Assembly (NCBI GenBank): GCA_002427745.1
Contig: DIYF01000034.1
Coordinates: 865 to 64,864 of the forward strand
DNA: 64,000 nt
Direction: 5' to 3'
Origin: Roseivirga sp. UBA6061
GTDB lineage: Bacteria > Bacteroidota > Bacteroidia > Cytophagales > Cyclobacteriaceae
Below the pieces are notes generated by a model that was not told the origin of the DNA, did no database searches, and worked only from the letters and a program-made list of their open reading frames with translations. Positions 43,381 to 52,828 of the stretch are shown in pieces (position 1 is the first letter of the stretch; each line of letters opens with the position of its first letter). The translations under genes were made by a program, and so were the position numbers.

Positions 43381-44482
43381 GGGGCAGGGCGATTTTGGTG
43401 ATGACACCTGAGTGATCAGGCAGGTTAGCAAGGCTAAGGGTATAGTTTTGCCCGAAAGCGTGATCGAGCCGCGACAGTACATTGCTAAGCCCTATACCGG
43501 ATTGCTCTTCCAGATCCCAGTTGTCAGGCAACAAAGGTCCGGAGTTACTGATGGTAATCATCAAAGTTGAGTTTTCAATTGAGACATTAATTGCCAGAGA
43601 GGCTGCCCCCTCAAGCTTACTGATACCATGCTGAAAGGCGTTTTCTACAATGGGCTGAAGAAATAAAACCGGTACCTGACATGCTTTACTTTCTTCGGCA
43701 ATATCAAGCGCAATGGTGAGTCGGTCACGAAAACGTACCTGCTCAATAGCCAGATAGTGATGGACCAGAGAAAGCTCTTTTTCGAGTGTTACCTTGTGCT
43801 GATCGCCCAGGCTCAGTGTTTCCCTGAGCAGATTACTTACCAGGGCAATCATATTTACCACCTCTTTGTGTTTTTGCTGCCGTGCCATCATAGAGAGACT
43901 GTTGAAGGTGTTGAAAAGAAAGTGGGGCTGTAACTGGCCCTGCAGTGTTTCAAATTTCGCCTTATTCAGGGCCGCCTGAAGCTCCAGTGCGGTTCTTTGG
44001 CCTTGTTGATGACGCTGGTACAGATCTGCCAGGAAAATCAGCCCTATACAAAGCCAGTAGAAGAGAAACCCGTTGACTGAGAAGGCAAAACCAACTTCAT
44101 AACGTGAGCGGATGATTTCCACAAAGCCCATGGCAGGGTCTGTCCTGGCTGCCGGGCTGAAAAGGGCAAAGAAAGCATTGAGCCCCAGCTGATGAATAAG
44201 GCCCAGGACAATGGCGGGAGAGAGGTGAAACAAGAACTGTGAGGCATAAAATCTCTCTCTCCAGCGGACATAAAGCCAGTAGATCAGTGGCCCGAAAAGC
44301 ACCATGATCATGTAATAGGGAAAGCTCCAGGAGAATACAATTTCCCAGCTGAAGGTACTTCCTACACCCCGGGCCCACTGGTAATTACTCCAAACGGAGA
44401 AAAGCCATAAGACCAGCCAGAAAAGAGCATTCCACAGAGGAACTTTCCTGAATTGCCGGTCTTCTTTGGTTTGGGTTGTCAT
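43373..44482 (-). CDS. LytS-type sensor histidine kinase
   Basis: A 369-residue kinase with four hydrophobic segments in residues 17-155 and a His_kinase domain with QLQPHFLFNTFNS (His187), PIVENAFQHGISKL and SGIGLSNVLSRLDHAFG. It overlaps its LytTR partner by 8 nt. The DUF2911-TPR gene lies upstream on the same strand (81-nt gap), so it may be co-transcribed. Confidence 0.93.
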   Translation of the reverse strand: MTTQTKEDRQFRKVPLWNALFWLVLWLFSVWSNYQWARGVGSTFSWEIVFSWSFPYYMIMVLFGPLIYWLYVRWRERFYASQFLFHLSPAIVLGLIHQLGLNAFFALFSPAARTDPAMGFVEIIRSRYEVGFAFSVNGFLFYWLCIGLIFLADLYQRHQQGQRTALELQAALNKAKFETLQGQLQPHFLFNTFNSLSMMARQQKHKEVVNMIALVSNLLRETLSLGDQHKVTLEKELSLVHHYLAIEQVRFRDRLTIALDIAEESKACQVPVLFLQPIVENAFQHGISKLEGAASLAINVSIENSTLMITISNSGPLLPDNWDLEEQSGIGLSNVLSRLDHAFGQNYTLSLANLPDHSGVITKIALPLD

Positions 44483-44563
44483 CCGTTTTGAATTTAGTCA
44501 AATTCATGAGTAAGCCCAGCGCCTGGCATATCCGGTAGCCTTGCAAACAGCTGTCAGCAAGAA

Positions 44564-45619
44564 CTACATCCCGAGCAATCTTTTGGCATAGCCCAGCTGG
44601 TAATTAGCAAAGCCTTTTCCTCTTTCAGGAGCAAACTCCACGGCTTTCTTATGGTATTCGATAGCTCTTTTATCTTCATGGGTTCGGTAGTAATTGGCAT
44701 AGCCCAGGTAAGCATACCAGTGCTCCGGATTCCGGTCCAGGTTCAGTGCCAGAATCTCCAGGGCATCTTTATCTTCTCCCTTATTGTTGTAATACATAGC
44801 CAGGCTGAATAGCTCATTGGCAGATGCCTCAGCGATTCCTTTTTCTTTGAGCTTTTCAGCCTCCTTTTGCTTGCCTTGTTTCTCCAGTAGCTGCACTTTA
44901 AACATTCTGTTGGTCAGGTTTTTCGCTAGTACCAGAGACTGATCGGTGAGCATCATGGCCTCATCCAGGGCATTGGGGTCAAGGTTGAGTGTGCTCTGAG
45001 CAGCGGTAAGTAACTGACTCCAGTTTTTCTCTTCTACAGCAGCTACATCGGCTATAATATTGGCGTGTACATTGGTACTGACCTCGAATTGAATAAGCTT
45101 ATCGGCCCAGTGCAGTTCTACGGTGGCGGCATGATCTCTGGGATTAAGGAAACGGTAGCTTAGCCAGTCCTGAAAACCTGCCTCCTTTGGCTCTACGGGA
45201 ACCCTCAGGGCATCTTTCTCTGCGGTATATGTGAAACTGCCCCAGGCCTGATAGTCATTTGAAAAGGTAAGTTGCCAGGTGTGTTCACTGACAAAGATAT
45301 GCAGCCCATAGCTACCTGCTTTCAGTGGGCGACCATTGATCATTACATCATGTCCGAACCTGATGACTGTGTTTTCATTGGCACCGGCACGCCAGGGGTG
45401 TGGCTGGTCATGGAGTTTGTCATTGTTAGGCACAATACCCCCAAAGACCTGTCGGCCTTTGGCGAGAGGTGCATGATAGATAATTTCCAGGTCTGTGGTG
45501 CCGATACGCTGGAAAACCTTGGCCATCTGACTGGGACGGGTATAGAGCAGTGGCTCCTGGGCCTTCAGACCGGAAAGGCCCACCAGCGTGATGAGCAGGA
45601 TAAGCATGTATTTTCGCAT
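44564..45619 (-). CDS. DUF2911 and TPR exported protein
   Basis: From the ATG at 45619 the protein has 351 residues with a signal peptide (LILLITLVGLSGLKAQ). Residues 20-180 match DUF2911 (TDLEIIYHAPLAKGRQVFGG, IVPNNDKLHDQPHPWRAGAN, ENTVIRFGHDVMINGRPLKA, GSYGLHIFVSEHTWQLTFS). The C-terminal 120 residues are TPR-like helices (ELFSLAMYYNNKGEDKDALE, HWYAYLGYANYYRTHEDKRA). The function is unknown, probably periplasmic. A longer in-frame start at 45706 has no signal-peptide logic. Confidence 0.87.
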   Translation of the reverse strand: MRKYMLILLITLVGLSGLKAQEPLLYTRPSQMAKVFQRIGTTDLEIIYHAPLAKGRQVFGGIVPNNDKLHDQPHPWRAGANENTVIRFGHDVMINGRPLKAGSYGLHIFVSEHTWQLTFSNDYQAWGSFTYTAEKDALRVPVEPKEAGFQDWLSYRFLNPRDHAATVELHWADKLIQFEVSTNVHANIIADVAAVEEKNWSQLLTAAQSTLNLDPNALDEAMMLTDQSLVLAKNLTNRMFKVQLLEKQGKQKEAEKLKEKGIAEASANELFSLAMYYNNKGEDKDALEILALNLDRNPEHWYAYLGYANYYRTHEDKRAIEYHKKAVEFAPERGKGFANYQLGYAKRLLGM

Positions 45620-45773
45620 GATTTTGAGTTTTTGATTATGCGAGCTTAAGCAAAAGAACATGCTCGTTCCGGATTCTTCAGCAGGCGCGACCGTATTTGC
45701 AGTCAAGTTGTCGGCAAGTGCAGGATTATGTTCCTGCCGGTTGAGTGACAGTTATACCTGCCACCGGTAAAAC

Positions 45774-47210
45774 TCAAAAGCCCTGAATCTGGCTGTCCAT
45801 CCAGGCAACGCGGTCGTTAATCCAGTTCTTGGTATACTGAATTTCTTCTTCGTAACTGGCTCCCACAAAGCTGTTGAAGGGCAGGGGCACACCTATCACT
45901 CTCCACTTGTCATAGTTACGCGTAAGTGCCCCGTTTTCTTCCAGTAACTGTACGTGTGTATCTATCATGGCATTGATGCGATTGCTGTTGAGCAATCCGG
46001 GTTTAAGCGCATTCCAGCGGGCTTTGATGGCGCTTTTAAACTCAGGATCGGCCATCAGGCGAGGCCACCAGAAGTGTACCAGCCACTTATCACCGGGAGC
46101 AATCTCATTATAGCGATAGATCCAGGTTTGTGTCTGACTTCGCCCGTCATTGCCAAAGGCGAGGTTAAAGTCCCAGATAGGGCCCATTGCCAGTTTTCCA
46201 CCCCGATCCTTATGCATAAACGTACTCAGCCGGTAAGCGTCCGGGTTAGCACTCAGCTCATTCAGAATAAAGAAATCGACAAAGCTGTCACGGTCTATAT
46301 AATCCAGGTAAGTTCGCTGCCCGATGCTGAAATTATCCCCCAGTAAGGCCGATTCGAAATTGGAGATATACTGCTGAATGTATTGCTTTTGCGCTGCTGT
46401 GATATTAGAGTTTTTAGGGTACTCGTATAGAAAATACGTTTCAGGACCTTGCTTAGGTCCATAAGGTGGAACGTTGATGCGGTTACCGTTGGGGTCAAAA
46501 TCAGACCGAAAACCCAGGAACTCTGAATAGGCTTCATCACCGGGCCAGTCATCATTTTCAGTGTCACCAGAGGTTTTATCTATCTTAAGTATGTAGCCTC
46601 CGGTAATGATGTCGGGATTGCTGTCAGCCGTGGTAAGGGTTTCTAAATCCACGCGGTCGCCATCCCTTTTGATCTTTTCCATAAAGGCATAAACTCCTTT
46701 ATAACTACCATTGATCTGTAGTTCCACAAATCTTGTTCTGGGGGCATAGCGTCCCATTTCATTGGAAATCTGGTAGATCAGCACATTTCGCAACAGGGTC
46801 TTATCACTGTAGGGACCATTAAGTATCCAGTCTTCCTCTTCAGGAAAACCCAATACTTCCAGCTCTATGTCTTCGTCAGCAGCATCCCGGGTTTCTATAC
46901 CGTATGATTTTTTCTCAAAGAGCCTGAGAGAAGTAGAACCTCTGAACTCTATGCCAATTGGTGTATTCAACTCCAGTTGCTGATTGATATAGATATTCAT
47001 ATCCGCAATTACCTTGGGCTCATTTACAATGGTATTGCCGTTTGTATTAATGGAGATAAAAGGAATGGTGCTTCTCTCAAAACCGGTTTCGTTGGGGTCA
47101 GGAGTAGAGGGAGTGGCCGGTCCGTCATCGCCTGAGCAGCCAAAGGTCAAAGCAGCAGCGATCGCCAGAACAGAAATCCTGGCCGGGATTGAGTTAGTGA
47201 ATAGTTTCAT
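45774..47210 (-). CDS. CotH-kinase family lipoprotein
   Basis: A 478-residue lipoprotein (ALTFGC, Cys25). The body matches the CotH family: GIEFRGSTSLRLFEKKSYGI, EEDWILNGPYSDKTLLRNVL, GSYKGVYAFMEKIKRDGDRV, GGYILKIDK, FVDFFILNELSANPDAYRLS, FMHKDRGGKLAMGPIWDFNL, AFGND. CotH proteins are atypical kinases that phosphorylate secreted proteins, and the DFN-like WDFNL segment fits the metal-binding site. The target is unknown; surface proteins are plausible. Confidence 0.9.
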   Translation of the reverse strand: MKLFTNSIPARISVLAIAAALTFGCSGDDGPATPSTPDPNETGFERSTIPFISINTNGNTIVNEPKVIADMNIYINQQLELNTPIGIEFRGSTSLRLFEKKSYGIETRDAADEDIELEVLGFPEEEDWILNGPYSDKTLLRNVLIYQISNEMGRYAPRTRFVELQINGSYKGVYAFMEKIKRDGDRVDLETLTTADSNPDIITGGYILKIDKTSGDTENDDWPGDEAYSEFLGFRSDFDPNGNRINVPPYGPKQGPETYFLYEYPKNSNITAAQKQYIQQYISNFESALLGDNFSIGQRTYLDYIDRDSFVDFFILNELSANPDAYRLSTFMHKDRGGKLAMGPIWDFNLAFGNDGRSQTQTWIYRYNEIAPGDKWLVHFWWPRLMADPEFKSAIKARWNALKPGLLNSNRINAMIDTHVQLLEENGALTRNYDKWRVIGVPLPFNSFVGASYEEEIQYTKNWINDRVAWMDSQIQGF

Positions 47211-47371
47211 GCGCGCGTTTCAGGTTGTATTCGATAATTAACACGAGGTTAGAGCCAAATTGTTCTTGATCAATTGTCAAAAGATGTCACAAGTACATGA
47301 CTATTTGCCTGCCCGTTATCATCACGGTTGTGTATCAAAAAACGCAAAACGTACCACTATGACACAATCGC

Positions 47372-47386
47372 GTATCAGGTTGATAC
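47372..47386. promoter_or_regulatory. Upstream palindrome GTATCA-GGT-TGATAC
   Basis: A perfect 6-bp inverted repeat with a 3-nt spacer, about 90 nt upstream of the predicted start point of the permease at 47488. The same words, CGCGTATCAGG(T/C)TG(A/G)TAC, recur before the paralogous permease at 50237. The position fits an enhancer site for a sigma-54 activator. Confidence 0.65.
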
Positions 47387-47441
47387 AACAAAAAGACTAC
47401 TTATTGTTTGTAAGTATTTGATTTTGAGTAATTTAAATTAT

Positions 47442-47456
47442 TGGTATTGCTCTTGT
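47442..47456 (+). promoter_or_regulatory. Sigma-54-type -24/-12 promoter
   Basis: TGGTATTGCTCTTGT has the GG/GT doublets with 10 nt between them, as in the consensus TGGCACG-N4-TTGC. The predicted start point is near 47468, about 20 nt before the ATG. The match is weaker than at 50192, but the distance to the start codon is almost the same. Confidence 0.6.
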
Positions 47457-47487
47457 GTTATGACAGACATCTAAAACTCAAAATATC

Positions 47488-49947
47488 ATGCTTCGCAATC
47501 ACCTTCTGGTCGCTCTTCGTAATATCGGCAAACGTAAAGCCTTCACATTTATCAATACCCTCGGCCTTACAGTTGGCATGACGGTATGTCTGCTCATTCT
47601 CACTTATGCGCGCTATGAGATGAGCTATGATCGCTCTCATTCCAATGCTGATCGTATTTACCGCGTGACGGTGGATATGTATAACGGAGAAGCTTTTCAG
47701 GTAGCTGATGCTCAGTGTTATCCCGGGGTTGGTCTCCTGGCAACTGAGGAGTTTCCTGAAATAGAAGAGTATGCGATGGCTCGTCACTATGGCCGCTTTC
47801 TGTTCAAAAACGGTAACATCGCCTTTAATGAAGACAGGGCCTACATCGCTAACCCGGGTTGGTTAACTGTGTTTGACTGGGAAATGATCGCAGGTGATCG
47901 TGAAACGGCTCTGGATGAGCCGGGTAGACTGGTAATCAGTGAGAGTATGGCCAAAAAGTACTTTGGCGATGAAGATCCTATGGGCAAAATGCTGACGGTA
48001 GTTCCGGGAGGAGAAGAAATACCCATGATGGTCAATGGCATATTCAAAGATGTGGCGCATAATAATCACCTGAAGTTTGATGTGCTCATCTCCTATGAAA
48101 CAGCTGTGCAGGCTATGGGCTGGAAGTATGAAAACTGGAATGGTAACAATGAGTTCATGTATCTGCTGAGCAATCAGCCCGAGTTGAGCGATGACTTTGA
48201 GGAGCGTTTCAATGCAGCTTATTATGCTCGCACTGAACCCAGGGAAGAAAGAGGAGATGCCCTGGTACTACAACCTCTTACAGATATCCACCTTAAATCA
48301 GACAGAACGTATGAAGCAGAAGTAAACGGGAGCCAGACCATCGTCAATATTCTGCTGGTTGTGGCGGTATTCGTTCTGGTGGTTGCCTGGGTCAACTATA
48401 TCAACCTGGCTACAGCACGCGCCATGGAGCGTGGCAAAGAAGTAGGAGTACGTAAAGTATTGGGGTCTGGTAAGGGTGCCCTGATCAGACAGTTTCTGGT
48501 AGAAGCAGCCTTTTTGAACCTCCTGGCCATTGTACTCACAATTACCAGTATTCAGCTGGTCATACCCGTATTCAATGATCTGGCCGGTGTACAGCTCTCC
48601 TTCAATATCCTCAATGACCCTCAGATGTTGATGCAGGTGATCACGGTCTTCATCATCGGCACGTTGGCTTCGGGTTTATATCCCTCCCTGGTTCTTTCCA
48701 ATTTCCGGCCTTTGGCAGTGCTTTCAGGAAAACTGAAGGACTCTCAAAGTGGCCTGTTATTGCGCAAAGGCCTGGTCGTTTTCCAGTTCCTGATCACCAT
48801 GCTATTACTGGTGGGTACTGTAGCTATTTATAAGCAGGTCAACCATATGAGGTCTCAAAAGCTGGGCGTAGACATGGCTCAAACAATTATTGTAAAGTCT
48901 CCTGTTGTGGCTGACGATGGTAAGCAGCAGTATGAAAAACGACAGACTTTTGCAGCAGAGCTGGCCCGGATATCACAGGTAGAGGGCGTAACCTTTTCCG
49001 AAACGATTTTCGGTCAGGGTACGAACGACATGAATTCCAGTACCGGTATTTACAGTGTGCAGGATAAGGCAGGAGAGGGCGTCAACTTTTACTTCTTCCA
49101 TGTAGATGATCAGTTTGTCCCCAATTTTGACCTAAAAGTACTGGCTGGCAGGGCTTTTGACAGAAAGCTTGAATCTCCCTTTGAGGATACAGACCGCCAG
49201 TTTCAGGGCATGATGATCAACGAGACCAGCCGCAAGCTATTGGGCTTTGCTTCCAATGAGGATGCCATTGGCAAGAAGATCAATCGCTGGGGACGGATTT
49301 TCAATATCATCGGAGTATTCAATGATTATAACCATCATTCTCTCAAAACTGAAGTAGATCCCACTGTATTCTTCTTTGATAAGACAGGGTTGAGATCTAA
49401 CTATACCGCCATCAAAGTGGCAGGCAGCAGTAATCCGGGGCAGAGCTATAAATCGGCACTTGCTCAGATAGAAAAGACATATCGGGAGGTGTATCCTGCC
49501 AGCGATTTCGACTATTACTTCCTTGACGAACATTTTAATGAACAGTACCGTGCTGATCAGCAATTTGGTACCGTATTTACCACATTCGCTCTGATTACAA
49601 TTTTCGTTTCTATCCTAGGGCTTTTTGGTCTGGCCCTTTATGAAATACAGCAGCGCATAAAGGAGATAGGCATTCGCAAGGTGCTGGGAGCCAGTGCACC
49701 CACTATCATCAGATTACTGGCCAAAGACTTTATGAAACTCATTTTTATTTCTGTGCTTGTCGCACTGCCGCTGGCTTATTTTGGTATGGATGCCTGGTTG
49801 TCTTCCTATGCTTACCGAATAGAAATAAGCTGGTACCTCTTTGTGCTGCCTGCAGCCGTGCTTTTGGTGGTGGCTTTAGGCACTATTATAGGCCAGACAA
49901 TCAAGGTAGCCAGGCGAAATCCTGTAGACGCACTGCGCTATGAGTAA
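47488..49947 (+). CDS. MacB/FtsX-type ABC permease, tandem paralogue 1
   Basis: An 819-residue duplicated permease: TM1 (about 20-40, FTFINTLGLTVGMTVCLLIL), periplasmic domain, FtsX core (RGKEVGVRKVLGSGKGALIR), second periplasmic domain, second core (IKEIGIRKVLGASAPTIIRL) and the end PVDALRYE. It is closely similar along its whole length to the next gene, including ADAQCYPG, EEFPEI and NPGWLTVFDW, so the pair is a tandem duplication. No ATPase gene is adjacent. A sigma-54-type promoter precedes it and a terminator follows at 49976. Confidence 0.94.
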   Translation: MLRNHLLVALRNIGKRKAFTFINTLGLTVGMTVCLLILTYARYEMSYDRSHSNADRIYRVTVDMYNGEAFQVADAQCYPGVGLLATEEFPEIEEYAMARHYGRFLFKNGNIAFNEDRAYIANPGWLTVFDWEMIAGDRETALDEPGRLVISESMAKKYFGDEDPMGKMLTVVPGGEEIPMMVNGIFKDVAHNNHLKFDVLISYETAVQAMGWKYENWNGNNEFMYLLSNQPELSDDFEERFNAAYYARTEPREERGDALVLQPLTDIHLKSDRTYEAEVNGSQTIVNILLVVAVFVLVVAWVNYINLATARAMERGKEVGVRKVLGSGKGALIRQFLVEAAFLNLLAIVLTITSIQLVIPVFNDLAGVQLSFNILNDPQMLMQVITVFIIGTLASGLYPSLVLSNFRPLAVLSGKLKDSQSGLLLRKGLVVFQFLITMLLLVGTVAIYKQVNHMRSQKLGVDMAQTIIVKSPVVADDGKQQYEKRQTFAAELARISQVEGVTFSETIFGQGTNDMNSSTGIYSVQDKAGEGVNFYFFHVDDQFVPNFDLKVLAGRAFDRKLESPFEDTDRQFQGMMINETSRKLLGFASNEDAIGKKINRWGRIFNIIGVFNDYNHHSLKTEVDPTVFFFDKTGLRSNYTAIKVAGSSNPGQSYKSALAQIEKTYREVYPASDFDYYFLDEHFNEQYRADQQFGTVFTTFALITIFVSILGLFGLALYEIQQRIKEIGIRKVLGASAPTIIRLLAKDFMKLIFISVLVALPLAYFGMDAWLSSYAYRIEISWYLFVLPAAVLLVVALGTIIGQTIKVARRNPVDALRYE

Positions 49948-49975
49948 CACGCAATAGTTCCTTAAAACTTCAATC

Positions 49976-50028
49976 GAGGCTGTTTCATTCGTAATCACGA
50001 ATTACTTTTGAGACAGCCTCTTTCTTTT
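49976..50028 (+). terminator. Rho-independent terminator
   Basis: GAGGCTGTTTCA pairs with TGAGACAGCCTC around a second small hairpin (ATTCGT-AATC-ACGAAT) and is followed by TTTCTTTT. It separates the two tandem permeases into independent transcripts. Confidence 0.85.
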
Positions 50029-50100
50029 ATTAGATTCCGGATATGAGAAGACAGATATCTGTCACAGGTTTAGATCGAACTGACTTCAATTGTGTCATTG

Positions 50101-50128
50101 TGATACGATACGCGTATCAGGCTGGTAC
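50101..50128. promoter_or_regulatory. Double palindromic upstream activator site
   Basis: Two overlapping inverted repeats: TGATACG-ATACG-CGTATCA (50101-50119) and GTATCA-GGC-TGGTAC (50114-50128, one mismatch). They lie about 90-115 nt upstream of the predicted start point and share the core CGCGTATCAGG with 47370-47380. Confidence 0.65.
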
Positions 50129-50191
50129 GCTCAATCACGGTACATAGTATCACTTTTTTATAAGTGTCTGGAATTCAGTTGTTTGCTATCG

Positions 50192-50206
50192 TGGCACGCA
50201 GCTTGT
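50192..50206 (+). promoter_or_regulatory. Sigma-54-type -24/-12 promoter
   Basis: TGGCACGCAGCTTGT matches the sigma-54 consensus TGGCACG-N4-TTGC at all but the last base and has the correct GG-to-GT spacing. The predicted start point is near 50218, 19 nt before the ATG of the permease. Confidence 0.75.
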
Positions 50207-50236
50207 CTTAACTGAGACAGCTTAATAACTAAAACC

Positions 50237-52693
50237 ATGTTAAAGAATCACTTCCTCGTAGCACTTCGCAACTTCAAAAAGAAAAAGTCTTTTACAGCCA
50301 TTAATATTTTCGGACTTACCATTGGTATGACCGTAGCCCTGCTCATTCTTACCTATGCCCGATATGAGATGAGCTTTGACAGTTTCCATCCGAATTCAGA
50401 TAATATCTATCGTGTCTCTGTAGACATCATGCAGGATGGGAATTTTCAGGTGGCTGATGCCCAGTGTTACCCGGGAGCAGGCCTGATGGCAAAAGAGGAG
50501 TTTCCTGAGATTGATGAGTATGCCATGGCCCGTCATATAGGCCGCATGCTGATTCAAAACGGTGACCGTGCCTATAATGAAGATCGGCTGTATTTCGTCA
50601 ACCCGGGCTGGTTAACAGTCTTTGACTGGCAAATGGTATATGGTGACCGCGAAACCGCACTGGATGAGCCTAACATGGTACTGCTGAGCGAAACTGCTGC
50701 AAAAAAGTACTTTGGCGATGAGAACCCTATGGGCAAGATGGTGAATATGACTCCGGGAGGAGGAGAGGTGTCCATGAAGGTAAACGGTGTATTCAAGGAT
50801 GTGCCGGAAAACACACACCTGGGCTTCGATGTACTTGTTTCCTGGCAGACGGGCGTGAAGTACATGGACTGGAAGTACGATGAGTGGAATGGTAACAATG
50901 AGTTTCTCTATCTGCTGAGTAATCAGCCGGATTTGGGAGAGGACTTTGAACACAGGTTTAATGAGGCCTACTTCGCTAAGCACGAAGATGAACGTCACAA
51001 TGAAGAGCTCAGGGTGTACCCTTTGACTGACATCCACCTGAAGTCTAACCGTACCTTTGAAGCAGAACCCAATGGCAGTGAGGCCATGGTGAATATTCTT
51101 CTCATGGTGGCTGTGTTTGTGCTGGCCATCGCCTGGGTTAACTATATCAATCTGTCTACGGCCCGTGCCATGGAACGTGGCAAAGAAGTAGGCGTACGTA
51201 AAGTTCTGGGCTCAACTAAGAAATCGCTCATATTCCAGTTTTTTACAGAAGCCATATTGATTAACCTCCTGGCGCTGATCCTGACATTGACGGGGCTGCA
51301 GGGCGTTCTGCCTCTTTTCAATAATCTTACAGGGTTATCCCTGACCTTTGATCTGTTCAGCGATCCGGGCTTAATGGCTCAGCTTGTTGCCATGTTTGTA
51401 GTGGGGGCCCTGGCATCCGGCTTATACCCATCTCTGGTGTTATCCAATTACAGGCCATTGGTGGTATTAACAGGTCGACTCAAGGACTCCGGTAAGGGAT
51501 TGCTGCTTCGCAAAGGGCTGGTAGTATTTCAGTTTACCGCTACCATGCTATTGCTGGTCGGTACCATTACAGTCTACAATCAGGTCAATTTTATGCGGAC
51601 ACAGGATCTGGGAATGAACCTGGATCGTACCATCGTGGTAAAATCACCACTGGTGGCAGATAGCCGAGAAAACCTGGCCGAAAAGCGAAGTACTTTCCGC
51701 AATGAAGCCTCTCGCTTATCTCAGGTATCTTCCGTCACCTACTCAGGTACAATTTTCGGCCAGGGAGATGGCGATATGAATACCACCACCGGGCTTCGGT
51801 CCATCACAACTGAGATCGGAAGGGGCATAAACTTTGCCTTCTTCTATGTGGATGATCAGTTCATACCCACATTTGATATTGAGTTACTGGCCGGAAGAAA
51901 CTTCAACAAACAAACAGAAGTGGAGGCCACCAACGATCCGGGGAATTATCATGTATTAATACTCAATGAGTCCAGCAGAAAGCTTTTTGGCTTTGCTTCG
52001 AATGAGGAAGCCCTGGGTGAGAAAATCCAATTCGGTGATAATCAATATGCTGTGGCTGGTGTAATCAATGACTATAACCACAACTCTCTCAAAAGTGAAG
52101 TGAGTCCGATTATCTTCCTGTATGATAAAGAGGGCAATTCAGCAGACTTTGCTTCTGTAAAGATCAATGGCAGTAAGAATTCCGGAGAAAGCTATAAAGC
52201 AGTATTATCTCAACTGGAATCAGTATATCGCGACATTTATCCGGCCAGTGATTTTGATTACTACTTCCTCGATGAGCAATTCAATGAACAGTATAAGGCT
52301 GATCAGCAGTTTGGTCTGGTCTTTTCCATATTCTCCGGTTTGTCTATCCTCATCTCCATTCTCGGCTTATTTGGCCTGGGACTTTATGAAATGCAGCAGC
52401 GCATCAAAGAAATAGGCATTCGCAAGGTGTTGGGGGCAAGTGTTGCCAACATCATCAAACTGCTCTCAACCAATTTCCTCAAGCTGATTCTTGTTTCAGT
52501 TATCATTTCACTGCCGCTGGCTTACCTGGGTGTAGATGCCTGGCTCGACAGCTATGCTTATCGTATCGGAGTAAGCTGGTTCCTTTTTGTACTGCCTGCC
52601 GTAACCATTCTGTTGGTAGCTCTGGTTACTATCATTACCCAAACACTGAATGTTGCCCGTAGAAATCCCGTGGATGCTTTGAGGTATGAATAG
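50237..52693 (+). CDS. MacB/FtsX-type ABC permease, tandem paralogue 2
   Basis: An 818-residue permease with the same layout as its neighbour: TM1 (INIFGLTIGMTVALLILTYA), FtsX cores RGKEVGVRKVLGSTKKSLIF and IKEIGIRKVLGASVANIIKL, and the end PVDALRYE. Differences concentrate in the two periplasmic domains, as expected if they see different ligands. It has its own sigma-54-type promoter and upstream palindromes. There is no ATPase nearby. Confidence 0.94.
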   Translation: MLKNHFLVALRNFKKKKSFTAINIFGLTIGMTVALLILTYARYEMSFDSFHPNSDNIYRVSVDIMQDGNFQVADAQCYPGAGLMAKEEFPEIDEYAMARHIGRMLIQNGDRAYNEDRLYFVNPGWLTVFDWQMVYGDRETALDEPNMVLLSETAAKKYFGDENPMGKMVNMTPGGGEVSMKVNGVFKDVPENTHLGFDVLVSWQTGVKYMDWKYDEWNGNNEFLYLLSNQPDLGEDFEHRFNEAYFAKHEDERHNEELRVYPLTDIHLKSNRTFEAEPNGSEAMVNILLMVAVFVLAIAWVNYINLSTARAMERGKEVGVRKVLGSTKKSLIFQFFTEAILINLLALILTLTGLQGVLPLFNNLTGLSLTFDLFSDPGLMAQLVAMFVVGALASGLYPSLVLSNYRPLVVLTGRLKDSGKGLLLRKGLVVFQFTATMLLLVGTITVYNQVNFMRTQDLGMNLDRTIVVKSPLVADSRENLAEKRSTFRNEASRLSQVSSVTYSGTIFGQGDGDMNTTTGLRSITTEIGRGINFAFFYVDDQFIPTFDIELLAGRNFNKQTEVEATNDPGNYHVLILNESSRKLFGFASNEEALGEKIQFGDNQYAVAGVINDYNHNSLKSEVSPIIFLYDKEGNSADFASVKINGSKNSGESYKAVLSQLESVYRDIYPASDFDYYFLDEQFNEQYKADQQFGLVFSIFSGLSILISILGLFGLGLYEMQQRIKEIGIRKVLGASVANIIKLLSTNFLKLILVSVIISLPLAYLGVDAWLDSYAYRIGVSWFLFVLPAVTILLVALVTIITQTLNVARRNPVDALRYE

Positions 52694-52759
52694 GCTCATA
52701 TGACCGGGTATTGAAATAAGCATTGCCCGGTTTCGAATTAAGAAGACACACATCTGCAT

Positions 52760-52784
52760 AAAAGGCTTCTCCGGAGGCCTTTTT
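52760..52784 (+). terminator. Probable terminator
   Basis: AAAAGGCTTC-TCCG-GAGGCCTTTT forms a 10-bp stem (one G-T pair) with five T residues, 67 nt after the second permease. A second inverted repeat (CCGGG ... CCCGG, about 52703-52730) precedes it. Confidence 0.7.
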
Positions 52785-52828
52785 ATGGTTCACAGGCTCG
52801 TAAGCATAGGTAACCAACCTTATGAATT

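Noticed and set aside
43381..43482. Longer N-terminus for the LytTR regulator
   Set aside because: The extra 34 codons overlap the end of the kinase gene and precede a receiver domain that is already complete.
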